NCBI GenBank assembly: GCA_031761405.1
Contig: JASEVX010000010.1
Location: 6,920,630 to 6,984,629, forward strand
Direction: 5' to 3'
Source: Serripes groenlandicus
Taxonomy: Eukaryota > Mollusca > Bivalvia > Cardiida > Cardiidae
Length of the DNA stretch: 64,000 nt
In this document: in pieces, positions 31,572 to 40,943 of the stretch
Position numbering within the stretch: position 1 is the first letter of the stretch
Layout of the letters: every line of letters begins with the position of its first letter
Program-made: the position numbers and the translations under genes
The notes under the pieces: model-generated
Told to the model about the DNA's origin: nothing
Database searches by the model: none
The model's input: the letters and a program-made list of their open reading frames with translations, nothing else

Positions 31572-31797
31572 TTAATCCTTTCCCTCATACGACAATTCTG
31601 CAGCAGACAAACATATTTTGTCAAATAACGGAAAATCTCTATAATTGAATGGATAACCTATGACGCAACGTGGAAAACATTGTGACAAAAGGAGAAATTG
31701 CACGTTTTGTGCAATTTCTTCTTTTGTTACTATATGTTTTCAAAAAGCTGTCTGCTGCAGAGGCGTCAGAAAGCGTCTATATGAGGGAAAGAGTTAA
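31572..31797 (-). mobile_element. MITE A, full length
   Basis: TTAATCCTTTCCCTCATACG to ATGAGGGAAAGAGTTAA. Abuts a MITE B. Confidence 0.9.
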
Positions 31798-31972
31798 TCC
31801 CTACAATATGTCTCTAAATCCTATGTTGTGGGTCACTCAAAAGAATCTTATAAATGCCATAAAAAGAATTGTCTCAATGCGACGATTATTTTGAGTACCC
31901 ACAACATAGGTTTCAGGGGTCAAATTAGAATTTTATAACACAAAACATACATCTTATCTAGAGGGTTTGGGT
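31798..31972. mobile_element. MITE B, left end truncated against MITE A
   Basis: CTATGTTGTGGGTCACTCAA, then TTGTCTCAATGCGACGA, GAGTACCCACAACATAGG and CATCTTATCTAGAGGG. It begins at the TTAA of the preceding MITE A. Confidence 0.75.
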
Positions 31973-31981
31973 TTGGTAATA

Positions 31982-32184
31982 CAGAGGACTAGATAAGGAG
32001 GAGTATTCAGGTCTTGTTATCTTCCAGGATATCTCTGTAAGCACTCATTAAAACCCTATGTTGTGGATACTCAAAAGAACCCTCGCACTGAGACGATATT
32101 TTTGAGTACCCACAACATAGGTTTTCGAGGTCAAATAAGGAGTTTATAACATGCAAAATGTCCCCTTCATAATCTATAGCTCTG
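31982..32184. mobile_element. MITE B copy
   Basis: CAGAGGACTAGATAAGGAGG to AATCTATAGCTCTG. The central palindrome CTCGCACTGAGACGA is partly decayed. Flanks show only a weak TGGTAAT repeat. Confidence 0.85.
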
Positions 32185-32261
32185 GTAATTATAAGAATGA
32201 TATTTAGAGACAGAATCAGTTGACAAACTAATCACATTATCTAGACCTCTGATATGTATGG

Positions 32262-32488
32262 TTAACCCTTTCCCTCATAGACGCTTTCTGACGCCTCTGC
32301 AGCAGACGGCTTTTTGAAAACATAGTGACAAAAGAAGAGATTGCACAAAACGTTTAATTTCTCCTTTTGCCACAATGTTTCCCACTTTTAGTCATAGGTT
32401 ATCCATTCAATTATAGAGATTTTCTACTTTTTGTTAATATATTTTAAAAGTCGTCTGCTGCAGAATTGTCGTATGAGGGAAAGGATTT
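32262..32488 (+). mobile_element. MITE A, full length
   Basis: TTAACCCTTTCCCTCATAG to ATGAGGGAAAGGATTT. Confidence 0.9.
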
Positions 32489-32570
32489 ACAACCTCTCAT
32501 GGCTGCAGCTGGTTCCCTTTGAAGTCATTCATGTGTGAGAAGCAAAATCTGTTACAACTGCTTGTACATC

Positions 32571-32720
32571 ACCCTTTCCCACATGTGCTCTTTTTGACCT
32601 ATGTCTGCAGCAGACGTACGTCTTTTAAAAACACAGTGGCAAAAGGAGATATTGCTGTGGTGAAGAGTTTTTTTTTACAATGTTTTCAACTCTTTTCAAA
32701 GACAATATACTTCCTTAAGG
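32571..32720 (+). mobile_element. MITE A, degenerate
   Basis: CACCCTTTCCCACATGTGC, GTCTGCAGCAGACG and ATTGCTGTGGTGAAG. Right end lost. Confidence 0.6.
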
Positions 32721-32722
32721 AT

Positions 32723-32957
32723 TTAACCCTTTCCCTCATACGAAAATGCTGCAGCAGGCGATTTTGAACATATTTTGTCAAAACATAGAAAATCTCCATA
32801 ATTGATTGGATAACCTTTATAATGACTAAAAGTGGTAAAATTTGTGGCATAAAGGAGAAATTGCTCGTTTTAAGCAATTTCTTCTTTTGCCACACTGTTT
32901 TCAAAGAGCTGTCTGCTGTAGAGGCGTCAAAAAGCGTCTATATGTGGGAAAGGGTTA
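32723..32957 (-). mobile_element. MITE A, full length
   Basis: TTAACCCTTTCCCTCATACG to ATGTGGGAAAGGGTTAG. Confidence 0.9.
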
Positions 32958-32984
32958 GTTAAGCTTTACAGAGTTTTCACCGTT

Positions 32985-33035
32985 TTGCAGAGATGTTTTC
33001 AATAGTTTGTATACATGTATGTGGTAACGGGTTAA
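32985..33035. mobile_element. MITE A right-end fragment
   Basis: GAGATGTTTTCAATAG to ATGTGGTAACGGGTTAA. Confidence 0.5.
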
Positions 33036-33130
33036 AGCTATTTCATAGTATATGTAGTGGCTAAGTTTTACTGGCCGAACAATTAACAATTTTACGTTGG
33101 AAATAAAAATGTAGGTACATTGTATGGGCA

Positions 33131-33274
33131 AAAGAGCTCTAGATAAGGGGCATTTTCCATATATTCTTAAATCCTTATTTGACCCTCTAATCTATAACAT
33201 TGGGTTTGCTTTAATAAGAAGAGAGAAATTGTGGGGGAAAGAGCTGAATATACCCCTCCTTATCTGGACCTCTG
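33131..33274. mobile_element. MITE B with central palindrome deleted
   Basis: AGAGCTCTAGATAAGGGGC to CCTCCTTATCTGGACCTCTG. The AAAAGAATCGTCTC palindrome is absent, giving a 144-bp form. Confidence 0.8.
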
Positions 33275-33329
33275 GGACAAATTGCGTAAAAGTGAAAGAA
33301 AAAGATGGAATGAATGAATGAATGTATAT

Positions 33330-33520
33330 TGTTTTATGGCGCATCGACAGCTAAGGTCATTTAGCTCGCAATTAAATTTAATTATTCATGATCCCTGGGT
33401 AAACAAACCAGTACTAGGCTAGAAAATGTGCCTTGCCCAAGGGCACTCCACCATGACCGTAGTGCCGCGACTGGGGATCGAAATCCCTGACGCTAACCAC
33501 TCGACCACAGCGGATTCCTA
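33330..33520 (-). mobile_element. SINE-C copy
   Basis: Minus-strand tRNA-like head (CGCTGTGGTCGAGTGG; TTTCGATCCCCAGTCG) and the shared body GAGTGCCCTTGGGCAAGG. It starts next to (GAAT)n, which may be its target or tail. Confidence 0.65.
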
Positions 33521-33581
33521 GAAAAAGATGGAATGGGGATCAATTACACTTATACATTTTATATGACTATGTGGGAAATGG

Positions 33582-33817
33582 TTAAGCCCTTTCCCTCATA
33601 TAGACGATTTTTGACGCCTCTGCAGGAGATGGCTTTTTGAAAACATAGTGACAAAAGAAGAAATTGCACAAAACGTGCAATTTCTCCTTTTGCCACAATG
33701 TTTTCCACTTTTTGTCATACTGGTTATCCATTCAATTATGGAGATTTCCTATGTTTTGACAAAATACGTTCAATTTAGTCGTCTGATGCAGAATTGTCGT
33801 ATGAGGGAAAGGGTTAA
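33582..33817 (+). mobile_element. MITE A, full length, start of duplicated unit 1
   Basis: TTAAGCCCTTTCCCTCATAT to ATGAGGGAAAGGGTTAA. Confidence 0.9.
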
Positions 33818-34038
33818 TATAGAATTTAAGCTGAAACTAATCCTCATTGTTAACATGGGTGCAAAGTCGCACCAAGAAAACTTAAATATTTGCTTTTGTT
33901 TGGACTAAATTAGTTCAACCTCTGTTTCACCAAATTTAAATATTTGTTTAAGTTCTCACTTTTTCTCAATATATATATAGTGTGTTTGATTTACATCATC
34001 ATGTATACACAAAGTATTTTGATTACATTAATTTTGAA

Positions 34039-34245
34039 ATAACCCTTTCTCTCATATAGAACTTTTTTAAAACATAGTGACAAAAGAAGAAAAATTTAGC
34101 ACAAAACGTGCAATTTCTCCTTTTGCCACAATGTTTTCCACTTTTAGTCACAGGTTATCCATTTAATTATAGAGAAATTCCATTTTTTGACAATATATGT
34201 TCAAAGTCGTCTGCTGCAGATTTCTTATATGTGGGAAAGGATTAA
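34039..34245 (+). mobile_element. MITE A in unit 1 only
   Basis: ATAACCCTTTCTCTCATATA to ATGTGGGAAAGGATTAA. The matching position in unit 2 (GAAATAAAGCGAGGAG, about 34809) is empty. Confidence 0.9.
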
Positions 34246-34366
34246 AGAGAGGAGAAACAAGACATGTAGGTAAATTAAATCAGTATCAAAATGATATTTA
34301 TTGTCTCAAGGGATAATTCTCTTTTTCCAAACTGACTGTTCTGACATATATATATATATATATATT

Positions 34367-34593
34367 TTAACCATTTCCCTCATATAGACGCTTTCTGATG
34401 CCTCTACAGCAGACGCCTTATGAAAACATAGTGACAAAAGAAGAAATTGCTCAAAACGAGCAATTTCTCCTTTTTCCACAATGTTTTCCACTTTTAGTCA
34501 CAGGTTATCCATTCAATTAGAGATTTTCCATTTTTTGACAAAATATGTTCAAAGTCGTCTGCTGCGGAACTGTCGTATGAGGGAAAGGGTTAA
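34367..34593 (+). mobile_element. MITE A, full length, start of duplicated unit 2
   Basis: TTAACCATTTCCCTCATATA to ATGAGGGAAAGGGTTAA. The (TA)n on its left recurs at 35139. Confidence 0.9.
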
Positions 34594-34868
34594 TATAGAA
34601 TTTAAGCTGAAACTAATCTTCAATGTAAACTAGGGTCAACTTGTCCTGCCAAGAAAACGTTTTGCTTTTGTTTGGACTAAATTAGTTCAACCTCTGTTTC
34701 AGTGACGGTTTCACCAAATTTAAATATTTGTTCAAGTTCTTATTTTTTCTCTCAAAAGTGTGTTTGATTTACATCATCATGTATAGACTAAGTATTTTGA
34801 TTACATTTGAAATAAAGCGAGGAGAAACAAGACAGTGTAGGTAAATTGAATCGGTATCAAAATAAAAT

Positions 34869-35101
34869 TTAACCCTTTCCCTCATATAGACGCTTACTGA
34901 CGCCTCTACAGCAGACGCCTTTTGAAAACATAGTGACAAAAGAAGAAATTGCTCAAAATGAACAATTTCTCCTTTTGCCACAATGTTTTCCACTTTTAGT
35001 CATAGGTTATATTACATTCATTAAAGAGATTTTTTCTATTTTTTGACAAAATATGTTCAAAGTCGTCTGCTGCAGAATTGTCGCATGAGGGAACGGGTTA
35101 A
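34869..35101 (+). mobile_element. MITE A in unit 2 only
   Basis: TTAACCCTTTCCCTCATATA to ATGAGGGAACGGGTTAA. The matching position in unit 1 (GATATTTATTGTCTC, about 34293) is empty. Confidence 0.9.
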
Positions 35102-35267
35102 TGTCTTGGGATATTTCTCTTTTTCCAAACTGTGTTCTGATATATATATATATAAATAATATAGATATATATATATATATATTTTAAATTCTGTTCCATT
35201 TGATAAAGAATATGAATGTATACTAAACATAGATTTTAGCTTAAAGTATGCCCTTAGGCTTTTCAAA

Positions 35268-35372
35268 AACCCTCTCCACCCGCAGATGTATTTTGACACG
35301 TACAGCAATCAATTTTTGAATCAATTTTTGAATCATGAGCAACTTCTACTTTTGCTGCAATATTTTCTGCAG
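35268..35372 (+). mobile_element. MITE A, degenerate left half
   Basis: AACCCTCTCCACCCGCAGAT, then ATCAATTTTTGA tandemly doubled, then CATGAGCAACTTC. Confidence 0.55.
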
Positions 35373-35396
35373 CTCACTCAAATATTCATAATTCCA

Positions 35397-35632
35397 TTAA
35401 CCCTTTCCCACATATAACTAATTTGCAGCAGACGACTTTGAACGTATTTTGTCAAAACATAGAAAATCTCCATTTATAATTGAATGGATAACCTATGACA
35501 AAAAGTGGAAATAACATTGTGGCAAAAGGAGAAATTGCACGTTTTGTGCAATTTCTTCTTTTGTCATTATGTTTGCAAAAAGCTGTCTGCTGCAGAGGCC
35601 TCAGAAAGCGTCTATATGAGGGAAAGGGTTAA
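35397..35632 (-). mobile_element. MITE A, full length
   Basis: TTAACCCTTTCCCACATAT to ATGAGGGAAAGGGTTAA. Confidence 0.9.
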
Positions 35633-35649
35633 TACAAAATTCCACATGT

Positions 35650-35707
35650 AAGATTATTTGTTTTCTAAGTCATCTGCAGCAGATTTGTTGTATGTGGGAA
35701 GGATTAA
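35650..35707. mobile_element. MITE A right-end fragment
   Basis: AAGTCATCTGCAGCAG to ATGTGGGAAGGATTAA. The CTGCTGCAG motif is inverted to CTGCAGCAG here. Confidence 0.55.
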
Positions 35708-36106
35708 GCATCATCATCATCATCATTGTAACAGTTACCTGATATGACATTACATCTGTGTCACCTGCTATGAAAATATTTCAGAGAAGATATAGGCCTG
35801 TAGGAATTTTCTGTACGGGCCCTAATTAAGGAGGAACCCCTACCGGAAGTATAACAAGCCGAATGTGGTGTTTTTGAGTAGGTTAATACCTGCTACATAT
35901 TAGGTAAGTTCTCGCATAAAAATCGCGGTCTTAGAAATACCGAAATTTTGAGCGTTTCCAAGAGGCCCGGATTTGGTCTTTTTTAGATAAGATTTTCAAT
36001 ATTTTTGAAGTCGTCAATTGCGTTTAAAAGATAAAGAGAAAACAATGTATTAATGAATGTTTTTTATATATTGACGAAGCCATGATGTTCAAAAAGTTGT
36101 TATTTT
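35708..36106. other. No gene seen
   Basis: (CAT)n at 35710-35726, then unique sequence. No open frame of note. Confidence 0.5.
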
Positions 36107-36520
36107 TTTGGTGAGATTTGTTGGCCTAAAAGTATTTTAGAGCATATATAGGTATCATATGTTTGCACTCATAGATATGTCAGTCCGCTTATTTGTCGGC
36201 CCCATTTGGCTTCAGCGGACCAAATATCTAAAATATGAGTTAGTATTGCTTTCAGATTTGAAATATGATTTGTTAGCGAACTTTGTACTGCTAATTTCCC
36301 TTTTATTGAAAATGACTGAATGATAAGAACAAGCATTTGGTGAGATTTGTTGGCCTAAAAGTATTTTAGAGCATATATAGGTATCGTATTTTTTCGCCCA
36401 TAGATATGTCAGTCCGCTTATTTGTCGGCCCCATTTGGCTTCAGCGGACCAAATATCTAAAATAAGAGTTAGTATTGCTTTCAGATTTGAAATATGATTT
36501 GTTAGCGAACTTTGTACTGC
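36107..36520. repeat. Direct repeat, two 185-bp copies 44 bp apart
   Basis: GGTGAGATTTGTTGGCCTAA through TTAGCGAACTTTGTACTGCT occurs at 36107-36291 and 36336-36520 with very few differences. Each copy contains an inverted motif TTTGGCTTCAGCGGACCAAA. It lies just 3' of the CXC fragment. Confidence 0.85.
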
Positions 36521-36531
36521 TTTCAACCTAT

Positions 36532-36850
36532 TTAATCGTTAAGGTCATCTGCATTAACATCTGTTTCGATGAGTTTGTTACTGCATTCAGCAAAACATTT
36601 ACAATTTTCAAGACAGGGTAAACCTGCTGAAAGGCACTGGCATTGCCGACTTGATCCGCACGTTTTATTCGTGCAAAATATATGAGTCAAGTCTCTTACT
36701 TCTTTTGGAGCTGTCTTTTTCGAAATAGACGGGCTGATATGTTCCATTTTCATTTTGTGTCCAACCGTTTAATCGTCGATCAGGTAGGTCTATGACAGGC
36801 AAATGGTTATGACACCATATATAAGCCTGATAAAAAGCTCTTAACGCCAA
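36532..36850 (-). pseudogene. C-terminal fragment of a CXC (Tesmin/TSO1-like) cysteine-rich protein, frameshifted
   Basis: Two overlapping minus-strand frames read as one protein tail. The first (36850 to 36665) begins without ATG and contains LALRAFYQAYIW and DLPDRRLNGWTQNENG, then hits a stop. The second (36753 to 36532) continues with APKEVRDLTHIFC and a cysteine cluster including CQC, CLENCKC and CAEC-type pairs. From memory, the order 'AFYQxxIW - GWxxxENGxYxPV - APxEV - Cys cluster' matches C-terminal ends of uncharacterised invertebrate proteins, many probably transposon-linked, with a CXC zinc-binding region. A one-base indel near 36700-36720 would explain the frame change. There is no in-frame start and the reading frame closes just upstream, so this is either a broken fragment or a last exon with an unseen acceptor. 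Direct repeats lie immediately 3'. Confidence 0.5.
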
Positions 36851-37152
36851 ATTGTGAGTCAGTTAAACTTTTGTCGCAAATAATGCATAAACTAGTATTG
36901 AAAGTACAATCGTCAATAAATAGTGAAGCCATTGTTTGGTTAATAAATTAAATGTTTAACACAGATTTAGAACAACCTTGATCTCTTCAATACAAGAGCA
37001 TACTAGTATAATGTTTATCTTGGAAATTTTCTTACGCAGATATTTTATAAAACTGCGCCACTGCTTACATCAGAACAAACGACACCCATTGGCTAGTTAA
37101 TAAATAACACGCTGACATTTATAAATTTATCTGTTTATCCTATGTTTTTAAC

Positions 37153-37734
37153 ATGAAGGATGCACAGGGCAATATTGTAAATACTTTTCACAAAGATATT
37201 AACAGTTTACTGGATAGTCTCGGTTTATCATATATGCACATGAAATCAGACATTACCAATTCTGACGTTGAAATTGTTATTGGGCAAATAAAAGATAGTT
37301 ACATTCAAAATTGGTTTTCAGATTTAGATAATTCTGCGAAATTACAATATTACATATCTTTTAAAAGCTACTTTGAACACGAAAAATATCTCGATTGTGT
37401 TAATAACAATAATTACAGAATTACAATGACAAGACTAAGATGTTCATCCCACCATTTATTAATTGAGGAAGGACGATATAATAACATCCCTAGGGAAAAT
37501 AAAATATGTAAAATGTGCAACTGGAATGTTATTGAAAATGAATATCATTTTATACTTATATGTCCTTTGTATCGTCAACTGAGAATCAATTTACTTACAA
37601 AATATTATCATATTTGGCCATCACTATATCAATTTAAACAACTAATGAAAAATGATAAACTAAGTATATTACGAAAACTTAGTAAATACATATACATGAC
37701 CAATACTAAACGCGATTCTAAGACAGTACCATAG
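37153..37734 (+). pseudogene. 3' end of a non-LTR (LINE) retrotransposon ORF2, 5'-truncated
   Basis: A 193-residue open frame with a C-terminal cysteine motif, C119-x2-C122-x9-H132-x4-C137, preceded by TRLRCSSHHLLIEEGRYNN. This layout is typical of the zinc-knuckle-like tail (zf-RVT type) after the reverse transcriptase domain in many animal LINE ORF2 proteins. No reverse transcriptase or endonuclease core is present upstream, so the copy is 5'-truncated, as is usual for LINEs. The frame is intact to its stop and is followed about 200 bp later by AATAAA and a short simple repeat, which fits a LINE 3' UTR. The ATG is probably an internal methionine. The clade was not determined. Confidence 0.65.
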
Positions 37735-37952
37735 ACGGATAGAAATCCGAAAAAGGTGCTACTTTAAATCCACAAAATAAACAATCCAAGATTAGTCAAC
37801 TTGTACGCATTAATATTAATTACACTTTTCTCGAATATTATATATCACATGTCAACATGTAACTATACTATATGTATTGCTATACAATTGTTTATTATGT
37901 ATATGTTGCAACAACATGTAAAATGTTATGCAAATAAAGAACTTGAACTTGT
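37735..37952 (+). other. Probable LINE 3' untranslated region with polyadenylation signal
   Basis: AT-rich sequence following the ORF2 stop. AATAAA at 37933-37938 is followed by ACTTGAACTTG, a short repeat of the kind often ending mollusc LINEs. No long A-tail is left. Confidence 0.45.
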
Positions 37953-38699
37953 AAACTAAATCAGTTGATTCAAGCTCTATATTCAACTGATAGATTAAAC
38001 CACACACATGTTTTTAAAAGAGTATTAAGACCGGTTATATGTCGACTGAATGATAAATAATTTGTTAATTAGTCAATATTATGTAGATGTACTTGCTTTA
38101 AATAAAATTATCCACTAATCATTTTAAATTGACACGCTGACATTTATAATTTATTACGTTGATATATGAAGCAATTGATTTCATATAAATTCATTTAATA
38201 AAAACTGTATTAAAATTGAGCATTCAGAACGATCATACTATATGTGCTTAACGATAAGTAAACTGTTAATTAGACAATGTTATGTACACATTTTAAATTG
38301 CTTTAAACGCCGATTACATAGATTCATTTGCATGTTTACAAACACAATCATTGATAAATTCAATACGTTAAACGTCTTTAATAAAACAATAACAATAAAC
38401 CTTATGAATCATATACTTTTGGAAGATATCCGAAATATACGTATTTTCCGAATTACTCTTCTTTTACTTTCACTTTCCTATATAAAATAAAGGAAAATTT
38501 TCCTAGTTTGAAGCGTCAATTACTTTTTCTGTAAGAGACGGATTTCTATGCGATTTTTTTTGGTAAACATGTACATCTATACCTTCCGGAAAATATCAAT
38601 ATCGCTTTGGTAGAACCTTTGAAAAAACACCAACCCGTTTTCTACAGGCCTAATATATGTAATTGTGAAAATTATAAGTGAATTATTATGACACACTGA
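37953..38699. other. No gene seen; AT-rich
   Basis: ACACGCTGACATTTATAA occurs at about 37109 and 38131, and GTTAATTAGACAATGTTATG-like sequence at about 38061 and 38261. These point to an old local duplication around the LINE. Confidence 0.45.
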
Positions 38700-38835
38700 G
38701 AGCTGAAAACATCGATGGGGGCGATGGGGGTGAGAGATATTTCTTGCTCAGAGCAATTTATCCTTTTCATATACCAAGTTTTCAAAATCTCCTGCAAAGT
38801 TGTCTAAGCTAACATTGTCTGTATTATGGAAAGGG
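38700..38835. mobile_element. MITE A, degenerate
   Basis: GAGCTGAAAACATCG, TTGCTCAGAGCAATTT, right end ATTATGGAAAGGGTTTA. Confidence 0.6.
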
Positions 38836-39091
38836 TTTACACATAAATATCATCAAAGATCTTTGTGGCAAAGTGCCCCAAGAGACGCATTTGGGTCTCT
38901 ATTTTTGTAATTAAACATGAAATAATTTTCTTTGTACACTCTGGTTTTGGTGGATTCCAGAAATTAAGTAAGGATAGTCAATAAAGGAAAAAGAATTGAG
39001 ATAATTATGATTAGAATTATTGGTTATATTCGTATTCCTTGATTAATAAGTCAAATTCCTTTTGCCTAGATCATGCAGTCTTTCTATTTTC

Positions 39092-39339
39092 TTAACCCTT
39101 TTCCCACATATACATGTACAACAAATATTAAATCTGCAAAAGATGAATTGGAAAAAAAACAGACACACAAAAACATGGAAAATCTCTATTATAAATGAAA
39201 CTAAACATTTTATCAATAATATTAATAGATTTGAAAACATTTTGGCAAGTCTTCAGGAGAAACTCCTCTTTATGAGCTTTTTATCACAATGTTTTGAAAA
39301 GTGTCTACTGCAGATGCATCAATATTCGGTAAAGCTTAA
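39092..39339 (-). mobile_element. MITE A, diverged
   Basis: TTAACCCTTTTCCCACATAT to ATATTCGGTAAAGCTTAA. Shares its right TTAA with the next copy. Confidence 0.75.
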
Positions 39340-39555
39340 CCCTTTCCCTCATATAGACGCCTCTGCAGCAGACAGCTTTTTGAAAACATAGTGACAAAAG
39401 AAGAAATTGCACAAAATTGGCAATTTCTCCTTTTGCCACAATGTTTTTCACTTTTAGTCATAGGTTATCCATTCAATTATGGAGATTTTCTATGTTTTGA
39501 CAAAATACGTTCAAAGCCGTCTGCTGCAGAATTGTCGTATGAGGGAAAGGGTTAA
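39336..39555 (+). mobile_element. MITE A, full length
   Basis: TTAACCCTTTCCCTCATATA to ATGAGGGAAAGGGTTAA. The GCTTTCTGAC part of the left arm is deleted. Confidence 0.9.
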
Positions 39556-39667
39556 GGATTAATTAAAATATGTTTGATCTTGATAATGGTTTGTTTTGTG
39601 TGTTACATCACTTTCAACAAATATTCAGCTATACAATTTGATGTGTACTGACGAGAATATAGACATC

Positions 39668-39808
39668 TTTAAAATGGAAAATCTCTATAATTGGAAGGAT
39701 AACCTATGCATGTATAAAAGTGGAAAACATTGTGGCAAAAGGAGAAATTGCTCACTTTGAGTAATTTCTTCTTTTGTCACTATGTTTTCAAAAAGCCGTC
39801 TGCTGCAA
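39668..39808 (-). mobile_element. MITE A, both ends lost
   Basis: AAAATGGAAAATCTCTATAA to AAGCCGTCTGCTGCAAAG. Centre GCTCACTTTGAGT. Confidence 0.75.
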
Positions 39809-39884
39809 AGTTTTGATTTTACCTATACGAAGATGATCCAAGACCTGAAATTTATGATCATGAATAATTAGCCTCAAATGAATT

Positions 39885-40052
39885 AAACTACTTCCTACAT
39901 AGATGCTTTCTGGTTCCTTTGCAGCAGACGATTTTGAAAACATTCTGGCAAAAGAAGTTACAAATTGCACATAATGACCAATTACTCCTTTCGCAACAGT
40001 GTTTGTAGATCTTTTCTGTTATAGCATTTTCATTTCTAGATGTTTTCCTTAA
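39885..40052 (+). mobile_element. MITE A, degenerate
   Basis: CTTCCTACATAGATGC, TTTGCAGCAGACG, TTGCACATAATGACCAAT. Right end lost at the next TTAA. Confidence 0.65.
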
Positions 40053-40285
40053 CCCTTTCCGACCTGTAGACGCATTTAGAAGCATCTGCAGCAGACGACT
40101 TTTCAAAACATTATGACAAAAGGAGAAGATGCTCAAAACAAGTAATTTCTCCTTTTGTCACAAAGTTTTCAACTTTTTTCAGTAATTATACCTACAACTT
40201 TTTTCCAGAGTTTCCATATTTTTGAGTAGATATTTTTTAAAGTTGTTTGCTGCAGATTAATTTTGTTGTATGTGGGAAAGGGAAC
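40049..40285 (+). mobile_element. MITE A, full length
   Basis: TTAACCCTTTCCGACCTG to TGTGGGAAAGGGAACAA. Confidence 0.8.
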
Positions 40286-40379
40286 AAAACAATGGACCTT
40301 AAGATCCAAAGACAGTCATCATGGTCGTACAACATCCAATGTCGACAGCAGCTGTGTCCAACGTTTTAGTCAATATATT

Positions 40380-40471
40380 ACAGAACAATTAGTTTTGAGA
40401 GGTTTTCCATCATTTTGTCCAGATGTCGTCTGATGCGGATTTGTTGTACAATGTATGTGGGAATGGGTTAA
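40380..40471 (+). mobile_element. MITE A right half
   Basis: GAGGTTTTCCATCATTTTG, GATGTCGTCTGATGCGG, right end TGTGGGAATGGGTTAA. Confidence 0.65.
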
Positions 40472-40658
40472 AAACAATGGACAGTATAATGTCACAGGAC
40501 TATTAGTTTTATATTGGGTTATTTTCATCTCTTACATCATCCCTTCGAAGGCCGGAACGGATGTTATGTCAAAGCCTGTGCCACTCATCTGATACAGAGC
40601 CAGGCCAGCTGGCACATTAATTGCAGCAGTGTCTGAGTGACACATTTCTAATACACTG

Positions 40659-40892
40659 GTTGCCCTTTCCCTCATATGACAGTTCTGAAGCAGACAACTT
40701 AGAACGTATTTTGTCAAAATGTAGAAAATCTCCATAGTTGAATGGATAACCTATGACAAAAAGTGGAAAACATTGTGGCAAAAGGAGAAATTGCACGTTT
40801 TGTGCAATTTCTTCTTTTGTCACTTATTATGTTTTCAAAAAGCTGTCTGCTGCAGAGGCGTCAGAAAGCTTCTATATGAGGGAAAGGGTTAA
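40659..40892 (-). mobile_element. MITE A, full length
   Basis: GTTGCCCTTTCCCTCATATG to ATGAGGGAAAGGGTTAA. Lies at the left edge of the TTCTAGAA array. Confidence 0.9.
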
Positions 40893-40943
40893 CTCAACAT
40901 GTTTACCATCATGGTATTCCTACAATTGGCTATGGCCCCTGCG

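Larger units (their letters stand above)
33582..35140 (+). repeat. Tandem duplicated locus, two units of about 785 bp carrying MITE A copies
   Basis: Unit 1 starts at 33582 and unit 2 at 34367. Shared spacer sequence includes GAATTTAAGCTGAAACTAAT, GGACTAAATTAGTTCAACC and TTTACATCATCATGTATA. Each unit carries one MITE A at a position empty in the other. Confidence 0.85.

Noticed and set aside
31670..31894. Recurrent small ORFs with a shared peptide (ENIVAKGEIARF / QFLLLSLC / AAEASESVYMRERV)
   Set aside because: More than twenty short ORFs repeat this peptide, but each lies on a MITE A copy. They are read-through of the palindromic DNA, with random starts and ends, not a protein family.
36212..36526. 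104-codon minus ORF
   Set aside because: It spans the two 185-bp direct repeats and repeats its own peptide; it is a shadow of the repeat.
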